From: Gemmatimonadota bacterium
Lineage (GTDB): Bacteria > Latescibacterota > UBA2968 > UBA8231
Assembly (NCBI GenBank): GCA_018673255.1
Contig: JABHDC010000252.1
Location: forward strand, 1-33,417
Direction: 5' to 3'
DNA: 33,417 bases
This document shows positions 25,389-32,756 of the stretch, piece after piece. Position numbers and translations under genes: made by a program. The first letter of the stretch is position 1, and every line of letters starts with the position of its first letter. The notes beneath the pieces were generated by a model. The model was not told the DNA's origin. It saw nothing but the letters and a program-made list of their open reading frames with translations, and searched no databases.

Positions 25389-27188
25389 TCAGTTGATGGA
25401 GGTTTCGAGGGTTTGAGTCAGTCTCTGCAGTGCCGCGGAGATGCTGCCGCGCATGTGCAGGCGGATGACCGTCCGAGATCCCTGGCGCAATGCCTGTGCG
25501 TCACCCAGTGCCTGGGCGGCCTTGAGCACGCCGAAATCCATGGTGCTCGCAGCGACCTGAGAGCCGTCGACCTGGGCCCCGGCGACCTGAGACCCGCTGC
25601 CTGCATCATCAGGAATCGGCACATCGTTCTCGTCATCGCAGGTCAGCTGGATGAAGAGCCCCTTGCCGCCGTCTCCCTTGTGTAGCTGGCCGGTCGAATG
25701 CAGGAAGCGCGGCCCATACCCACTGGTCGTCGCCTTCATCGTCGCATCGCGCAGGTGCCGGCGCAGCAATAGCAAGGCGTCGTCGGTGTCCTGTGAGGGG
25801 GGCAGATAGGCCTGCAGGGCGATATAGGATGTCGTCGATGAGGACAGCACACCTTGCCAGAGTTCGACGAGGCTCTTGCCGGTCACGTCGCCACTGGCAT
25901 CGACGGGGCCTTCGCTGAAGCTGATCTGCGTCGATGGCAGTTCACCCGTCTCCTGGTAGGAGGAGACCATGGCACGGGCCTGGATCTTGGCGGATTCGAC
26001 ATCGGGTTGATCGAAGGGATTGATCTGCAGCAGATGGCTTGCAACGATGGTGGCGATCTCCCACCGCACCATTTCCGCGCCCAGATCGGTCGGTGTTTCC
26101 ACAAGGATCCGGGCGGCGGGGTGACCGGCCTGTGACAGCTGGTCGAGGGTGGCCCGGGTTCCTGCGCCTGCGCCTGTGGGCCCCGCGGCCCCGATCTCCG
26201 AGCCCTCTGATTCTGTGTCTTCTGCATCCGTCGCCAGACGGCTTTCGACAAAGAGCCGATCCTCACTGTATTCCTGCGGTTCACCGACCGGTTCACCCTC
26301 AACGGGGAGGATGCCGTGCCCCTCCTTGCCCGTGCTCTCGGCGATCAACTGTTCGATCCACACGCCGAAGGGTGCCAGTGACGGGGTCGCGCGCAGGGTC
26401 AGTTTGTCGCGCCCGTGTCGTGCACCCACACCCAACAGGGCGCCCAGCAGCACGGATGGCGCATCCACATCGAGCTGGGTCAGTTCATCGACTGCGGTCT
26501 GGCCTGCTGCCAGCAGGGCCGCCACATCGACGCCGCACAGGGCGGCTGGTACGATGCCGAACATGGACAGAGCCGAATACCGGCCGCCGATATCCGGATC
26601 GTTCAGGAAGATGTGACGGAAGTTCAACTCGGCGGCCAGGTCGGCCAGGCCACTGCCCGGATCGGTGATGGCTGCAAAGGATCTGCCCGCTTCAGCTCCC
26701 AGAGACTGGCGGGCGTGCTGATAGCCATATTTGAGGAAGGAGAGGGTCTCCACGGTACCACCGGATTTGGTCGCCGGCAGGTAGAGTGTGGTGGCTGCGG
26801 GGCTGGCGTCGAAGGCTGCCTTCACCGCACTCGGATCGGTGCTGTCCAGTACGCGCAGGTCCAGATGCCCTGAGGCTGCACCAAAGATTCGCCGGAAGAC
26901 CTCCGGGGCCAGGCTCGAGCCGCCCATGCCCAGCAACAGGGCGTGGGTGAAGCCCTCGTTACGGACCTCCTGCACGAAGGCCTTGATCGAGTCGAGTTCG
27001 GCGGTGAGGGTCGCCGGGCTGTCGAGCCAACCGAGGCGATTGCTGATTTCGGTGGGATCCGGTTTCCACACGGTGTGATCCCGATCCAGGATCCGAGACA
27101 CGATGCGATCACGACGCATCTGCTCCAGGGCGGTCTCGAGTGCGTCGGTCAGTGTGCCGGCGGTGATGTCCTGGCGCTGCAACGCCAT
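25389..27188 (-). CDS. pgi: Glucose-6-phosphate isomerase, type found in transaldolase-PGI fusions
   Basis: A 599-aa sugar isomerase (SIS fold) that interconverts glucose 6-phosphate and fructose 6-phosphate. Conserved stretches: LLLGMGGSSLAPEV (GGSS 89-92), PATKSGGTVETL (138-149), GGRYSALS (201-208), ESTGKEGHGILPV (284-296) and HSTGQLHKGDGGKG (497-510). This is the PGI half of the bifunctional Tal-Pgi proteins rather than the E. coli type, but here it has no transaldolase part. Two low-complexity inserts are seen: an acidic/Gly-Ala stretch (319-345) and GSQVA repeats (532-546). AAAGGA lies about eight bases before the ATG. It is first in an operon with gnd and divergent from the RidA-family gene. 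Confidence 0.88.
   Translation of the reverse strand: MALQRQDITAGTLTDALETALEQMRRDRIVSRILDRDHTVWKPDPTEISNRLGWLDSPATLTAELDSIKAFVQEVRNEGFTHALLLGMGGSSLAPEVFRRIFGAASGHLDLRVLDSTDPSAVKAAFDASPAATTLYLPATKSGGTVETLSFLKYGYQHARQSLGAEAGRSFAAITDPGSGLADLAAELNFRHIFLNDPDIGGRYSALSMFGIVPAALCGVDVAALLAAGQTAVDELTQLDVDAPSVLLGALLGVGARHGRDKLTLRATPSLAPFGVWIEQLIAESTGKEGHGILPVEGEPVGEPQEYSEDRLFVESRLATDAEDTESEGSEIGAAGPTGAGAGTRATLDQLSQAGHPAARILVETPTDLGAEMVRWEIATIVASHLLQINPFDQPDVESAKIQARAMVSSYQETGELPSTQISFSEGPVDASGDVTGKSLVELWQGVLSSSTTSYIALQAYLPPSQDTDDALLLLRRHLRDATMKATTSGYGPRFLHSTGQLHKGDGGKGLFIQLTCDDENDVPIPDDAGSGSQVAGAQVDGSQVAASTMDFGVLKAAQALGDAQALRQGSRTVIRLHMRGSISAALQRLTQTLETSIN
25554..25598. repeat. Three 15-bp tandem repeats inside pgi
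   Basis: Three back-to-back 15-bp units, each starting GACCTG on the plus strand, encode GSQVA, GAQVD and GSQVA in the PGI protein. The reading frame is kept. They lie in a loop-like insert before the last conserved helices. Confidence 0.7.
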
Positions 27189-27256
27189 GAGATGGTCCTT
27201 TTTGTGAAGTTGGGGGTCGAATCGAACCTACTGTTCACGTTCATCTGGTGCCACGG

Positions 27257-27285
27257 TTGAGTCGGGTCCCGGCGGCCGCTATCTT
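27257..27285 (+). promoter_or_regulatory. Candidate sigma70-type promoter for the RidA-family gene
   Basis: TTGAGT (27257-27262), a 17-bp spacer and TATCTT (27280-27285) match four of six bases in each hexamer. Transcription would start near 27292, about 60 bp before the GTG start. Confidence 0.5.
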
Positions 27286-27351
27286 GGCCAGTTGCCAGAC
27301 CCATTGCCTACCGCATTTCACCCAATATGCCGCAATACACAGGAGTCCACC

Positions 27352-27945
27352 GTGACAGATCTGCCCGCTGCCTGGCAGCGTGATTTCGATGTCTACGATC
27401 GCATCAAAGAGCTGGGGATCGATCTGAAGAGCAAGGAAGATATCATCCCGGCGCCTTCAGGCCGCCGCATCTGCATGATCACCCTCACACCCTCCGGTCT
27501 CGTGTTCACCTCCGGTACCGGTGGGGGGCGTGGCGCGGTCACCAATGACGACAACGATGTGGAAGAGGGGTACGAAGCCGGTCGTGATGCCGGCATCAAC
27601 CATCTGCGGGTCCTGCACTGGGGATTGCATCCGGAAGGCACGCTGAATGACATCTGGTACTGCGTGAAGTGTATCGGCATGGTCAATTCGGCCGGTGGTG
27701 GTGCCTTCTCGAAGTCGCCGCGTGTCGTGGATGGTTATTCGAAGATCTTCCACGATGTCTTCGGTGGCCCCCTGTCGCAATTCGCCGAGGATGGCGCTGA
27801 TGCATCGTATTCGGGTTGGCACGCGCGTTCGGCTGTGGCGGGCTTTGATCTGCCGGGCCACGTGCGGATCGAGCCGGAAATGATCGTGCAGATCGACCCG
27901 GCTCTGGCCACGTCGATCATTCGCACACGCGGTCCTCACGCCTGA
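27352..27945 (+). CDS. RidA/YjgF/UK114 family protein
   Basis: The start is GTG at 27352 with a strong AGGAG seven bases upstream; a longer in-frame ORF begins at 27292 but its extra residues are not protein-like. The 197-aa product is longer than standard RidA (~130 aa), with an N-terminal extension of about 30 residues. Family-like parts are PSGLVFTSGTGG, the central WYCVKCIGMVNS segment, and the closing RIEPEMIVQID strand. True RidA hydrolyses reactive enamine/imine intermediates formed by PLP enzymes. The active-site Arg of RidA cannot be assigned with confidence (R873-type reading of HVRIEPE is the nearest), so function is open. It may form a unit with the next two genes. Confidence 0.75.
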   Translation: MTDLPAAWQRDFDVYDRIKELGIDLKSKEDIIPAPSGRRICMITLTPSGLVFTSGTGGGRGAVTNDDNDVEEGYEAGRDAGINHLRVLHWGLHPEGTLNDIWYCVKCIGMVNSAGGGAFSKSPRVVDGYSKIFHDVFGGPLSQFAEDGADASYSGWHARSAVAGFDLPGHVRIEPEMIVQIDPALATSIIRTRGPHA

Positions 27946-27961
27946 GCGGGGGAGTTGCGAG

Positions 27962-28198
27962 ATGGCTGTCACTCTGTCACAGCATGGCACGACCTACTAC
28001 CTGAGCGGCGTTCCGGGTGTGCCGGATCTGGGCTGGGTTCGTGAAGATGACCAGTGGACGTCACGACCTGAGGCCCGTCCGGCAGCGGCCGAAACGATCC
28101 AGTTGCAGCAGTTGCCGGACGATCTGCGCGAGGAGTTGCTGGCCTTCGTTGCCCGGGCCGAAGCCATGGGCGGGGCGCGTTGGGACACTGGAAACTGA
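27962..28198 (+). CDS. Hypothetical 78-aa protein
   Basis: I do not recognise this gene. It has a good start (GGGGGAG about seven bases before the ATG), lies 16 bp after the RidA-family gene and just before the lipoprotein gene. The protein is soluble and acidic, with two Trp residues near GWVREDDQW and a C-terminal amphipathic helix (LPDDLREELLAFVARAEAM). No signal peptide or metal motif is seen. Confidence 0.6.
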   Translation: MAVTLSQHGTTYYLSGVPGVPDLGWVREDDQWTSRPEARPAAAETIQLQQLPDDLREELLAFVARAEAMGGARWDTGN

Positions 28199-28200
28199 TC

Positions 28201-28665
28201 GTGCGGTGGTTCCCAGCGACTGTCACACGAGGCCGGGCAGGCTTCTGGGCCAGCTGTTCGACCCTGTGTCTGCCTGTTGTCGTGGCCGTGGGTCTCGCCG
28301 GTGGCCTCATCTTGAACGGTTGTTCAGGCTCCGATTCGACGTCGGTCGATGACCCGGTCGAGGCCGAGCCCCATGAACTGGAGGGCGCCTGGACGACGAC
28401 AGGCACCGATGATCGCTATGGCGAAGCCAGCGTCCGGATGCAGATGAAGGCGGATGGTGATCTGGTGGTCACCATCGACCTGGCCGTGGGCGGTACCCTT
28501 CGATTCGCCGGCGAGTGGGAGACGCAGGAAAAGATGCTCCTGCTCACAGGGACCTATTTCGAGCCTGACGGGCAGGCATCGGCTACCTGGTCGGTGGAGG
28601 GGGACAGTGTGATGGTGTTGAGAGCGGCAGATGGCGACCAGCAGCGTTGGCGTCGCGCCGGTTGA
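28201..28665 (+). CDS. Small putative lipoprotein
   Basis: The chosen start is GTG at 28201, two bases after the upstream stop; an in-frame TTG at 28180 is the alternative. The N-terminus has a long hydrophobic segment ending in the lipobox LNGC, followed by an acidic linker (SGSDSTSVDDPVEAEPHE). The remaining ~100 residues look like beta-strands typical of lipocalin-like or META-type small domains (LEGAWTTTG, GDLVVTIDL, LRFAGEWE, MLLLTGTYFE). The function is unknown; a membrane-tethered binding protein is plausible. Confidence 0.68.
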   Translation: MRWFPATVTRGRAGFWASCSTLCLPVVVAVGLAGGLILNGCSGSDSTSVDDPVEAEPHELEGAWTTTGTDDRYGEASVRMQMKADGDLVVTIDLAVGGTLRFAGEWETQEKMLLLTGTYFEPDGQASATWSVEGDSVMVLRAADGDQQRWRRAG

Positions 28666-28677
28666 GGATATACACCA

Positions 28678-28707
28678 ACGGCGGCCCGGGAGGACCCGGA
28701 CCGCCGT
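28678..28707. terminator. GC-rich hairpin between the lipoprotein and CBM48 genes
   Basis: ACGGCGG-C-CCGGG pairs with CCCGG-A-CCGCCGT over 12 bp with one mismatch and an AGGA loop. It lies 13 bp past the lipoprotein stop and about 100 bp from the convergent CBM48 stop. There is no T-tract. Confidence 0.55.
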
Positions 28708-28807
28708 GGTGGTCTGCTATGAGCGATCTTGCAAGAGTGTTCGGCTGAGGGCGATCTGCTACCTTGGGAGATCTGCCGCCCTGTGAGAGCTGGCGCTTGC
28801 GCTCAGG

Positions 28808-29146
28808 CTATACCGTAATCACGGAGTTGTGCGAGCCGAAGGGGTTCGGCTGACGTGCCTCGACGGCGGGATCTTCCACCCACTCGCCATCGATGACATA
28901 ACGGTATTCGTGGGCGCCGGTGGGCAGATTCGTCCAGGTGCGCCACAGGTCATCCTTGCCGCGACGCAGAGCCTTGGAGCCGGCGTCCCAGTCGTTGAAC
29001 GAGCCGGCGAGATACACCTGCTGCGCGTCGGGTGCATGAATCTTGAAATCCACTCGGGCCTTGGTGGTCTTGGCGCGGCTGGGCATCTTCTTCGGCGTTG
29101 CTTTGGGGGCTGCCTTCTTGGCGGCCGCCTTCTTCGGGCTGGGCAT
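28808..29146 (-). CDS. CBM48/AMPK-type glycogen-binding domain protein with Lys/Ala-rich tail
   Basis: A 112-aa protein. Residues ~1-30 are a very basic Ala/Lys/Pro tail (KKAAAKKAAPKATPKK) like bacterial histone-H1-type tails. Residues ~31-112 are one early-set beta-sandwich of the CBM48/AMPK glycogen-binding type: VYLAGSFNDWD, then DLWRTWTNLPTGAHEYRYVIDGEW (in parts), and the closing NPFGSHNSVITV. The Trp and Lys positions that contact alpha-glucans seem to be kept. There is no catalytic domain, so it may bind glycogen or starch, or use the fold for protein contacts. TAGAAT about 55 bp upstream is a possible -10, and AGGAAG precedes the ATG. It is convergent with the lipoprotein gene. Confidence 0.85.
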   Translation of the reverse strand: MPSPKKAAAKKAAPKATPKKMPSRAKTTKARVDFKIHAPDAQQVYLAGSFNDWDAGSKALRRGKDDLWRTWTNLPTGAHEYRYVIDGEWVEDPAVEARQPNPFGSHNSVITV

Positions 29147-29261
29147 GTGGTAGGTTTCTTCCTGTAGGATGGATGGATTGTAGGGGAGGAAGACATTCTA
29201 AGTCTGTTCGAGAAATTAGGTGCCTGAGAAAATTCGTCAATAGGCTGTGTCACAGTGGTTT

Positions 29262-29278
29262 ACAAGCTTGTTAACAAG
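29262..29278. promoter_or_regulatory. Overlapping palindromes just upstream of the second PhyH gene
   Basis: CTTGTTAACAAG (29267-29278) is a perfect 12-bp palindrome and ACAAGCTTGT (29262-29271) a perfect 10-bp one; they share bases. The site ends nine bases before the PhyH ATG, in an AT-richer gap shared with the divergent CBM48 gene. It could be a repressor operator. Confidence 0.4.
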
Positions 29279-29287
29279 GTCTGAATC

Positions 29288-30169
29288 ATGCGATTGAGTT
29301 CGTCCCAAATCGAAGAATTTCGCCATCAGGGCGTGCTGCGTGTCCGCAATGTGCTCGACAGCAGCGATCTGCAGCCGGTGATCGATGAGATCGCTGGTTT
29401 CATCCAGGTTCGGGCTCTCGAATTGCAGGCTGAGGGTCTGATCCAGGACCTTCACGAGGCTGAGCCTTTCGAGCGACGATATGCCTTGTTGTATGGTCAA
29501 TCGAGGGAGGTGGGCAAAGGGCTGGATATCATGCAGCAATTCGGCCTGGCCATGTTCGAGTTCCTGAGCAACACGAACCTGCTGGATGTACTGGAGTCAT
29601 TGCTGGGGCCGGAGATTACCTGCAATCCGATTCAGCATGTGCGGGCCAAACCACCGGATGAATTCGAACCCCACACGGGACCATCCTTCCACATGGCGCC
29701 CTGGCATCAGGATGCAGGTGTGATGATGCCGGAAGCTGAAGGATCTGATGTGATCACGTGCTGGATGCCTCTGCAGCGGGCCACGCCGGAGATGGGCTGC
29801 ATGGAGGTCATCCCGGGGATCATCGAGACGGGGTATCTGACGCATCTGAAGGAGGGCGGCACGACGATCGACCCTGACCTGCTGCCTGAGAAAGAGCCGC
29901 TCATCATGGACTGCGAGCAGGGAGACATCGTGCTGATGGATCGATTCACCCCGCATCGCTCACGGCCGAACATCTCAGATGCCTGTCGCTGGTCGCTGGA
30001 TCTGCGGTATCAGCCGACCGGACAGCACACGGGGCGCACGGGCCATCCGGATTTCGTCGTGCGTTCTCAAGATCCGTCATTGCAGATGGCGGATCACGCC
30101 ACCTGGTGCCAGATGTGGCAGGAGGCCCTGGCCAATCCGCAGGGCGTTGTCGGTCATCGGTCGGTGTAA
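29288..30169 (+). CDS. Phytanoyl-CoA dioxygenase (PhyH) family protein, second copy
   Basis: A 293-aa predicted Fe(II)/2-oxoglutarate oxygenase. The iron ligands are H140 and D142 (APWHQDAGV) and H223 (DRFTPHRSRPN). Arg234 or Arg240 (ACRWSLDLRY) could hold 2-oxoglutarate. It has an N-terminal helix typical of the family (SQIEEFRHQGVLRVRN). It differs clearly from the copy at 1250-2104 in the sequence around the iron ligands, so it is not a recent duplicate. There is no signal peptide. The ATG has AAGG about seven bases upstream and a palindromic site just before it. It is followed after 93 bp by the anchor-protein gene and the FAD oxidoreductase. The substrate is unknown. Confidence 0.87.
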   Translation: MRLSSSQIEEFRHQGVLRVRNVLDSSDLQPVIDEIAGFIQVRALELQAEGLIQDLHEAEPFERRYALLYGQSREVGKGLDIMQQFGLAMFEFLSNTNLLDVLESLLGPEITCNPIQHVRAKPPDEFEPHTGPSFHMAPWHQDAGVMMPEAEGSDVITCWMPLQRATPEMGCMEVIPGIIETGYLTHLKEGGTTIDPDLLPEKEPLIMDCEQGDIVLMDRFTPHRSRPNISDACRWSLDLRYQPTGQHTGRTGHPDFVVRSQDPSLQMADHATWCQMWQEALANPQGVVGHRSV

Positions 30170-30172
30170 TCT

Positions 30173-30229
30173 TGCGTGAGGTGCATAAATGATGCGTGGG
30201 GTGCATAACCGTCGATTGCTGGCTATATT
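30173..30229 (+). promoter_or_regulatory. Candidate promoter with two 16-bp repeats 20 bp apart
   Basis: TGCGTGAGGTGCATAA (30173-30188) recurs at 30193-30208 with one change. Downstream, TATATT (30224-30229) is a good -10 and lies inside TGGCT/AGCCA. The second repeat covers the expected -35, which itself is poor, as at activator-dependent promoters. The ATG of the anchor-protein gene is at 30263. Confidence 0.4.
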
Positions 30230-30262
30230 CAGCCACCAGACCCCTCTTCACTGCCAGAAGCG

Positions 30263-30841
30263 ATGACTCCGACCGCAGCCGCCGCTGCCGATGCCGCCGT
30301 ACTCTTCGCCGCCATCATTACCTTGTTGGCGATCGCCGCGAAGTTGATTACGGCCAACTTCATTCAACGGTCCAAGAAGTCCTCTGCCGTTCTTGAATCA
30401 CGGCGGAAGGAGATCTCTGGTCGTCTGAAAGAGGTGGCGCTCAAGCGGACCTCGGCGCGAGGGACGCTTGAATTCTGGGAGCGTCGCCGCACCGAGACGC
30501 AGCAGCGTGTCTTCGATGTGCAGCGAGATCTCGATGCGTATGTCGAATCGATGGGCCCACTTCGTGGGGATGACGATTTCGAAGAAGAAGAAGATGCTGA
30601 GGGGGACACCGAGAACCGCGGCTTCTTTGAGGCAGGTGAAGAATCCCAAGCCGGTGTCGATGAAGACGGCATACTGACAGAACCCGGCAGCGCCGAAACG
30701 TCTGATGATGCGGCCCAATCCCAGGTGCCGGCCGCTGAAGGCGAGACGCCAAGTGAGGGTGCCGCTGAGGGGACGACCGAAAGTGTCGCTGAACAGGACA
30801 CCCAGGACACGCCGGACGAGACGGGCGACACCAAAGGCTGA
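30263..30841 (+). CDS. Membrane-anchored protein with coiled coil and acidic Ser/Thr/Glu-rich tail
   Basis: I do not recognise this 192-aa protein. One membrane helix covers residues ~12-32 (VLFAAIITLLAIAAKLI), followed by basic residues (QRSKKSS), so the rest should face the cytoplasm. Residues ~40-95 are a charged helix with coiled-coil spacing. From ~100 onward the sequence is very acidic and disordered-looking (DDDFEEEEDAEGD, then repeated E-G-T-S-A-D runs). The TGA stop is followed in the same frame by 13 more codons of similar Ser/Glu/Gln composition (SESQSEPQSES), which lead straight into the FAD oxidoreductase. It may therefore be the front part of a read-through or recently split protein. 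Confidence 0.68.
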   Translation: MTPTAAAAADAAVLFAAIITLLAIAAKLITANFIQRSKKSSAVLESRRKEISGRLKEVALKRTSARGTLEFWERRRTETQQRVFDVQRDLDAYVESMGPLRGDDDFEEEEDAEGDTENRGFFEAGEESQAGVDEDGILTEPGSAETSDDAAQSQVPAAEGETPSEGAAEGTTESVAEQDTQDTPDETGDTKG

Positions 30842-30844
30842 CCG

Positions 30845-32689
30845 CTGAGCGAGTCCCAATCTGAACCCCAATCCGAATCCCTGACCGAGTCGCTGACCTG
30901 TGACGTTCTGGTTGTTGGCGGGGGATTGGGCGGTGTCGCGGCCGCGCTGGCCGCCTGTCGCGGGGGCCACAAGGTCTGTCTCACCGAAGAAATGCCCTGG
31001 CTCGGCGGCCAGGCGACAGCGCAGGGCGTTTCCGCCCTCGACGAACACGATCACATCGAAAGCTTTGGCGCCACTGCCTCCTACTACAGCTGGCGGGAGT
31101 CGATCCGTGCGTATTACCGGGATCGGTGGCCGCTGAGTGAGGCTGCCGAGGCGGCCGACTTCTTCAATCCTGGCGATGGCTGGGTGTCGCGCTGCTGCTT
31201 CGAGCCCCGTGTGGGTGTGATCACGCTACTGGAGTTGCTTCGTGAACACGTGGCCAGTGGTCGCCTGCAGCTTCACTATGGTGTGGTGGCCACCGAGGTC
31301 GAAGGCGGGTCGGGGCATGTGAGCCGGGTTCGCCTGCAGCAGGCAGATGAGGTCGGCGAGCTGCTCATCGAGGCAGCCTACGTGCTGGATGCCACGGAAC
31401 TGGGTGACCTGCTGCCCCTCACGGGCACCGCCTGGCGCACGGGCGCCGAAAGCGTCGAGCAGACGGGCGAACCTCACGCCCGTACGGATGGGCCGGCGCC
31501 ACATCTGGTGCAGACCTGGACGATTCCCTTCATCGTGGAGCGCGATGCGCCGGGAACGGACCACACGATTCCCCGTCCCGCAGGCTACGAAGCGAATCGG
31601 GATCAACAGCCCTTCACGCTGACCATGACCTATGGCACACGGGATCTGACCTACAAGGTCTTCGAGCCGGTGGACGAGTTGCCGGGGGCATTCTGGACCT
31701 ATCGCCGCGTGTTGGCTGCGTCCCAATTCGCCCCCGGTCACGTGGTGGGCGATCTGGCCATGATCAACTGGGCCGGCAACGATTACAAGGGTGGTGACCC
31801 GGGAAGCGGTGATCTGCGCAGTGGTGACTTGATCAGTGCGGCCCCGGAGCGCCGGCGGCAGTTGATCGAGGAGGCCAAACAACTGAGTCTCGGCCTGCTC
31901 TACTGGCTGCAGACGGAAGTGCCTCGCGATGATGGACAGGGCACAGGATATCCGGAACTGCGTCTGAGGCGCGAAGCGATGGGCACGGCAGACGGTCTGG
32001 CCATGTTCCCATACGTTCGCGAGTCCCGACGCATCGTCGCCCGCACCACGGTGCGCGAGCAGGATGTGTCGGCGGCGTTTCAGTCCGGCGCCCGGGCCGA
32101 GTTCTTCTCAGACAGTGTCGGTGTGGGGTGGTATCCCATCGATATCCACGGTGTGCCCGGTGACGTGGCGGTTACAGGCCCGACGCGACCCTTTCAGATT
32201 CCGCTGGGTGCCCTGATCCCGAAGGATGGCCCCGACAATCTGCTGGCAGCCTGCAAGAACATCGGCACCACCCACATGACCAATGGCTGCTATCGCCTGC
32301 ACCCGATCGAGTGGAATATCGGCGAAGCGGCCGGGGCGCTGGCGGGCTACTGTGTGGATGAGGGTGTCACACCGGCGACGGTACATTCGACCCCCGGGCA
32401 TCTGGCTGCCTACCAACGACGACTGATCGATGCGGGCATGCCGCTGACCTGGTTCACGGATGTGCCGATCGGGCATCCGGCATTTGAGGCCGTGCAGCAG
32501 TTGGCTGCGGCGGGTGTTGTGCAGGGACGTGAGGGTGACCTGCTCTTCCGGCCGGACGAGGCGGTGGATGACGAACTGCGAGAGCAGTTGTCGGCGATCG
32601 GTGTGGTGGCTGGTGCGGGGGAGGATGTGGTGGGTTCATCGACGCGCGGTGAGGCGGTGATGGCTGCAGCAAGACGGATCAGTCCTTGA
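30845..32689 (+). CDS. FAD-dependent oxidoreductase (FAD_oxidored family) with SLH-like C-terminus
   Basis: The FAD-binding motif VLVVGGGLGGVAAALAA begins at 30908, but no ATG, GTG or TTG lies in frame between the upstream TGA (30839-30841) and that motif. The first standard codon, TTG at 30926, would delete it. CTG at 30845 has AAAGG seven bases before it and is my choice; CTG 30881 and 30893 are options. Family marks: GGQATAQGVSALDEH, FEPRVGVITLLELLREH and YVLDATELGDLLPLTG. The C-terminal 79 residues (from 32450) start WFTDVPIGHPAFEAVQQLAA and continue to LLFRPDEAV, which closely resembles one S-layer-homology motif. The substrate is unknown. Some relatives carry envelope signals; this one has none of its own. 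It ends in a direct repeat that also holds the tRNA promoter's -35. Confidence 0.85.
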   Translation: MSESQSEPQSESLTESLTCDVLVVGGGLGGVAAALAACRGGHKVCLTEEMPWLGGQATAQGVSALDEHDHIESFGATASYYSWRESIRAYYRDRWPLSEAAEAADFFNPGDGWVSRCCFEPRVGVITLLELLREHVASGRLQLHYGVVATEVEGGSGHVSRVRLQQADEVGELLIEAAYVLDATELGDLLPLTGTAWRTGAESVEQTGEPHARTDGPAPHLVQTWTIPFIVERDAPGTDHTIPRPAGYEANRDQQPFTLTMTYGTRDLTYKVFEPVDELPGAFWTYRRVLAASQFAPGHVVGDLAMINWAGNDYKGGDPGSGDLRSGDLISAAPERRRQLIEEAKQLSLGLLYWLQTEVPRDDGQGTGYPELRLRREAMGTADGLAMFPYVRESRRIVARTTVREQDVSAAFQSGARAEFFSDSVGVGWYPIDIHGVPGDVAVTGPTRPFQIPLGALIPKDGPDNLLAACKNIGTTHMTNGCYRLHPIEWNIGEAAGALAGYCVDEGVTPATVHSTPGHLAAYQRRLIDAGMPLTWFTDVPIGHPAFEAVQQLAAAGVVQGREGDLLFRPDEAVDDELREQLSAIGVVAGAGEDVVGSSTRGEAVMAAARRISP

Positions 32690-32703
32690 CGTCAGTCCTT
32701 GAC
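32679..32703. repeat. 12-bp direct repeat at the FAD oxidoreductase stop
   Basis: TCAGTCCTTGAC occurs at 32679-32690 and again at 32692-32703. Copy one holds the TGA stop; copy two supplies most of the tRNA promoter's TTGACA. Confidence 0.75.
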
Positions 32704-32727
32704 ACATTTCGCGAGCAGGGATAGCCT
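32699..32727 (+). promoter_or_regulatory. Promoter of the tRNA-Thr gene
   Basis: A perfect TTGACA (32699-32704), a 17-bp spacer and TAGCCT (32722-32727; T, A and final T as in the consensus) lie about 30 bp before the tRNA. This is the best -35 box in the window. Confidence 0.65.
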
Positions 32728-32756
32728 AGTAGTCTGAAATTGGTTTCAGGATATGG

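Noticed and set aside
1250..30169. The two PhyH genes as a recent duplication
   Set aside because: Sequences around the iron ligands and the lengths differ widely; they are only distant family members.
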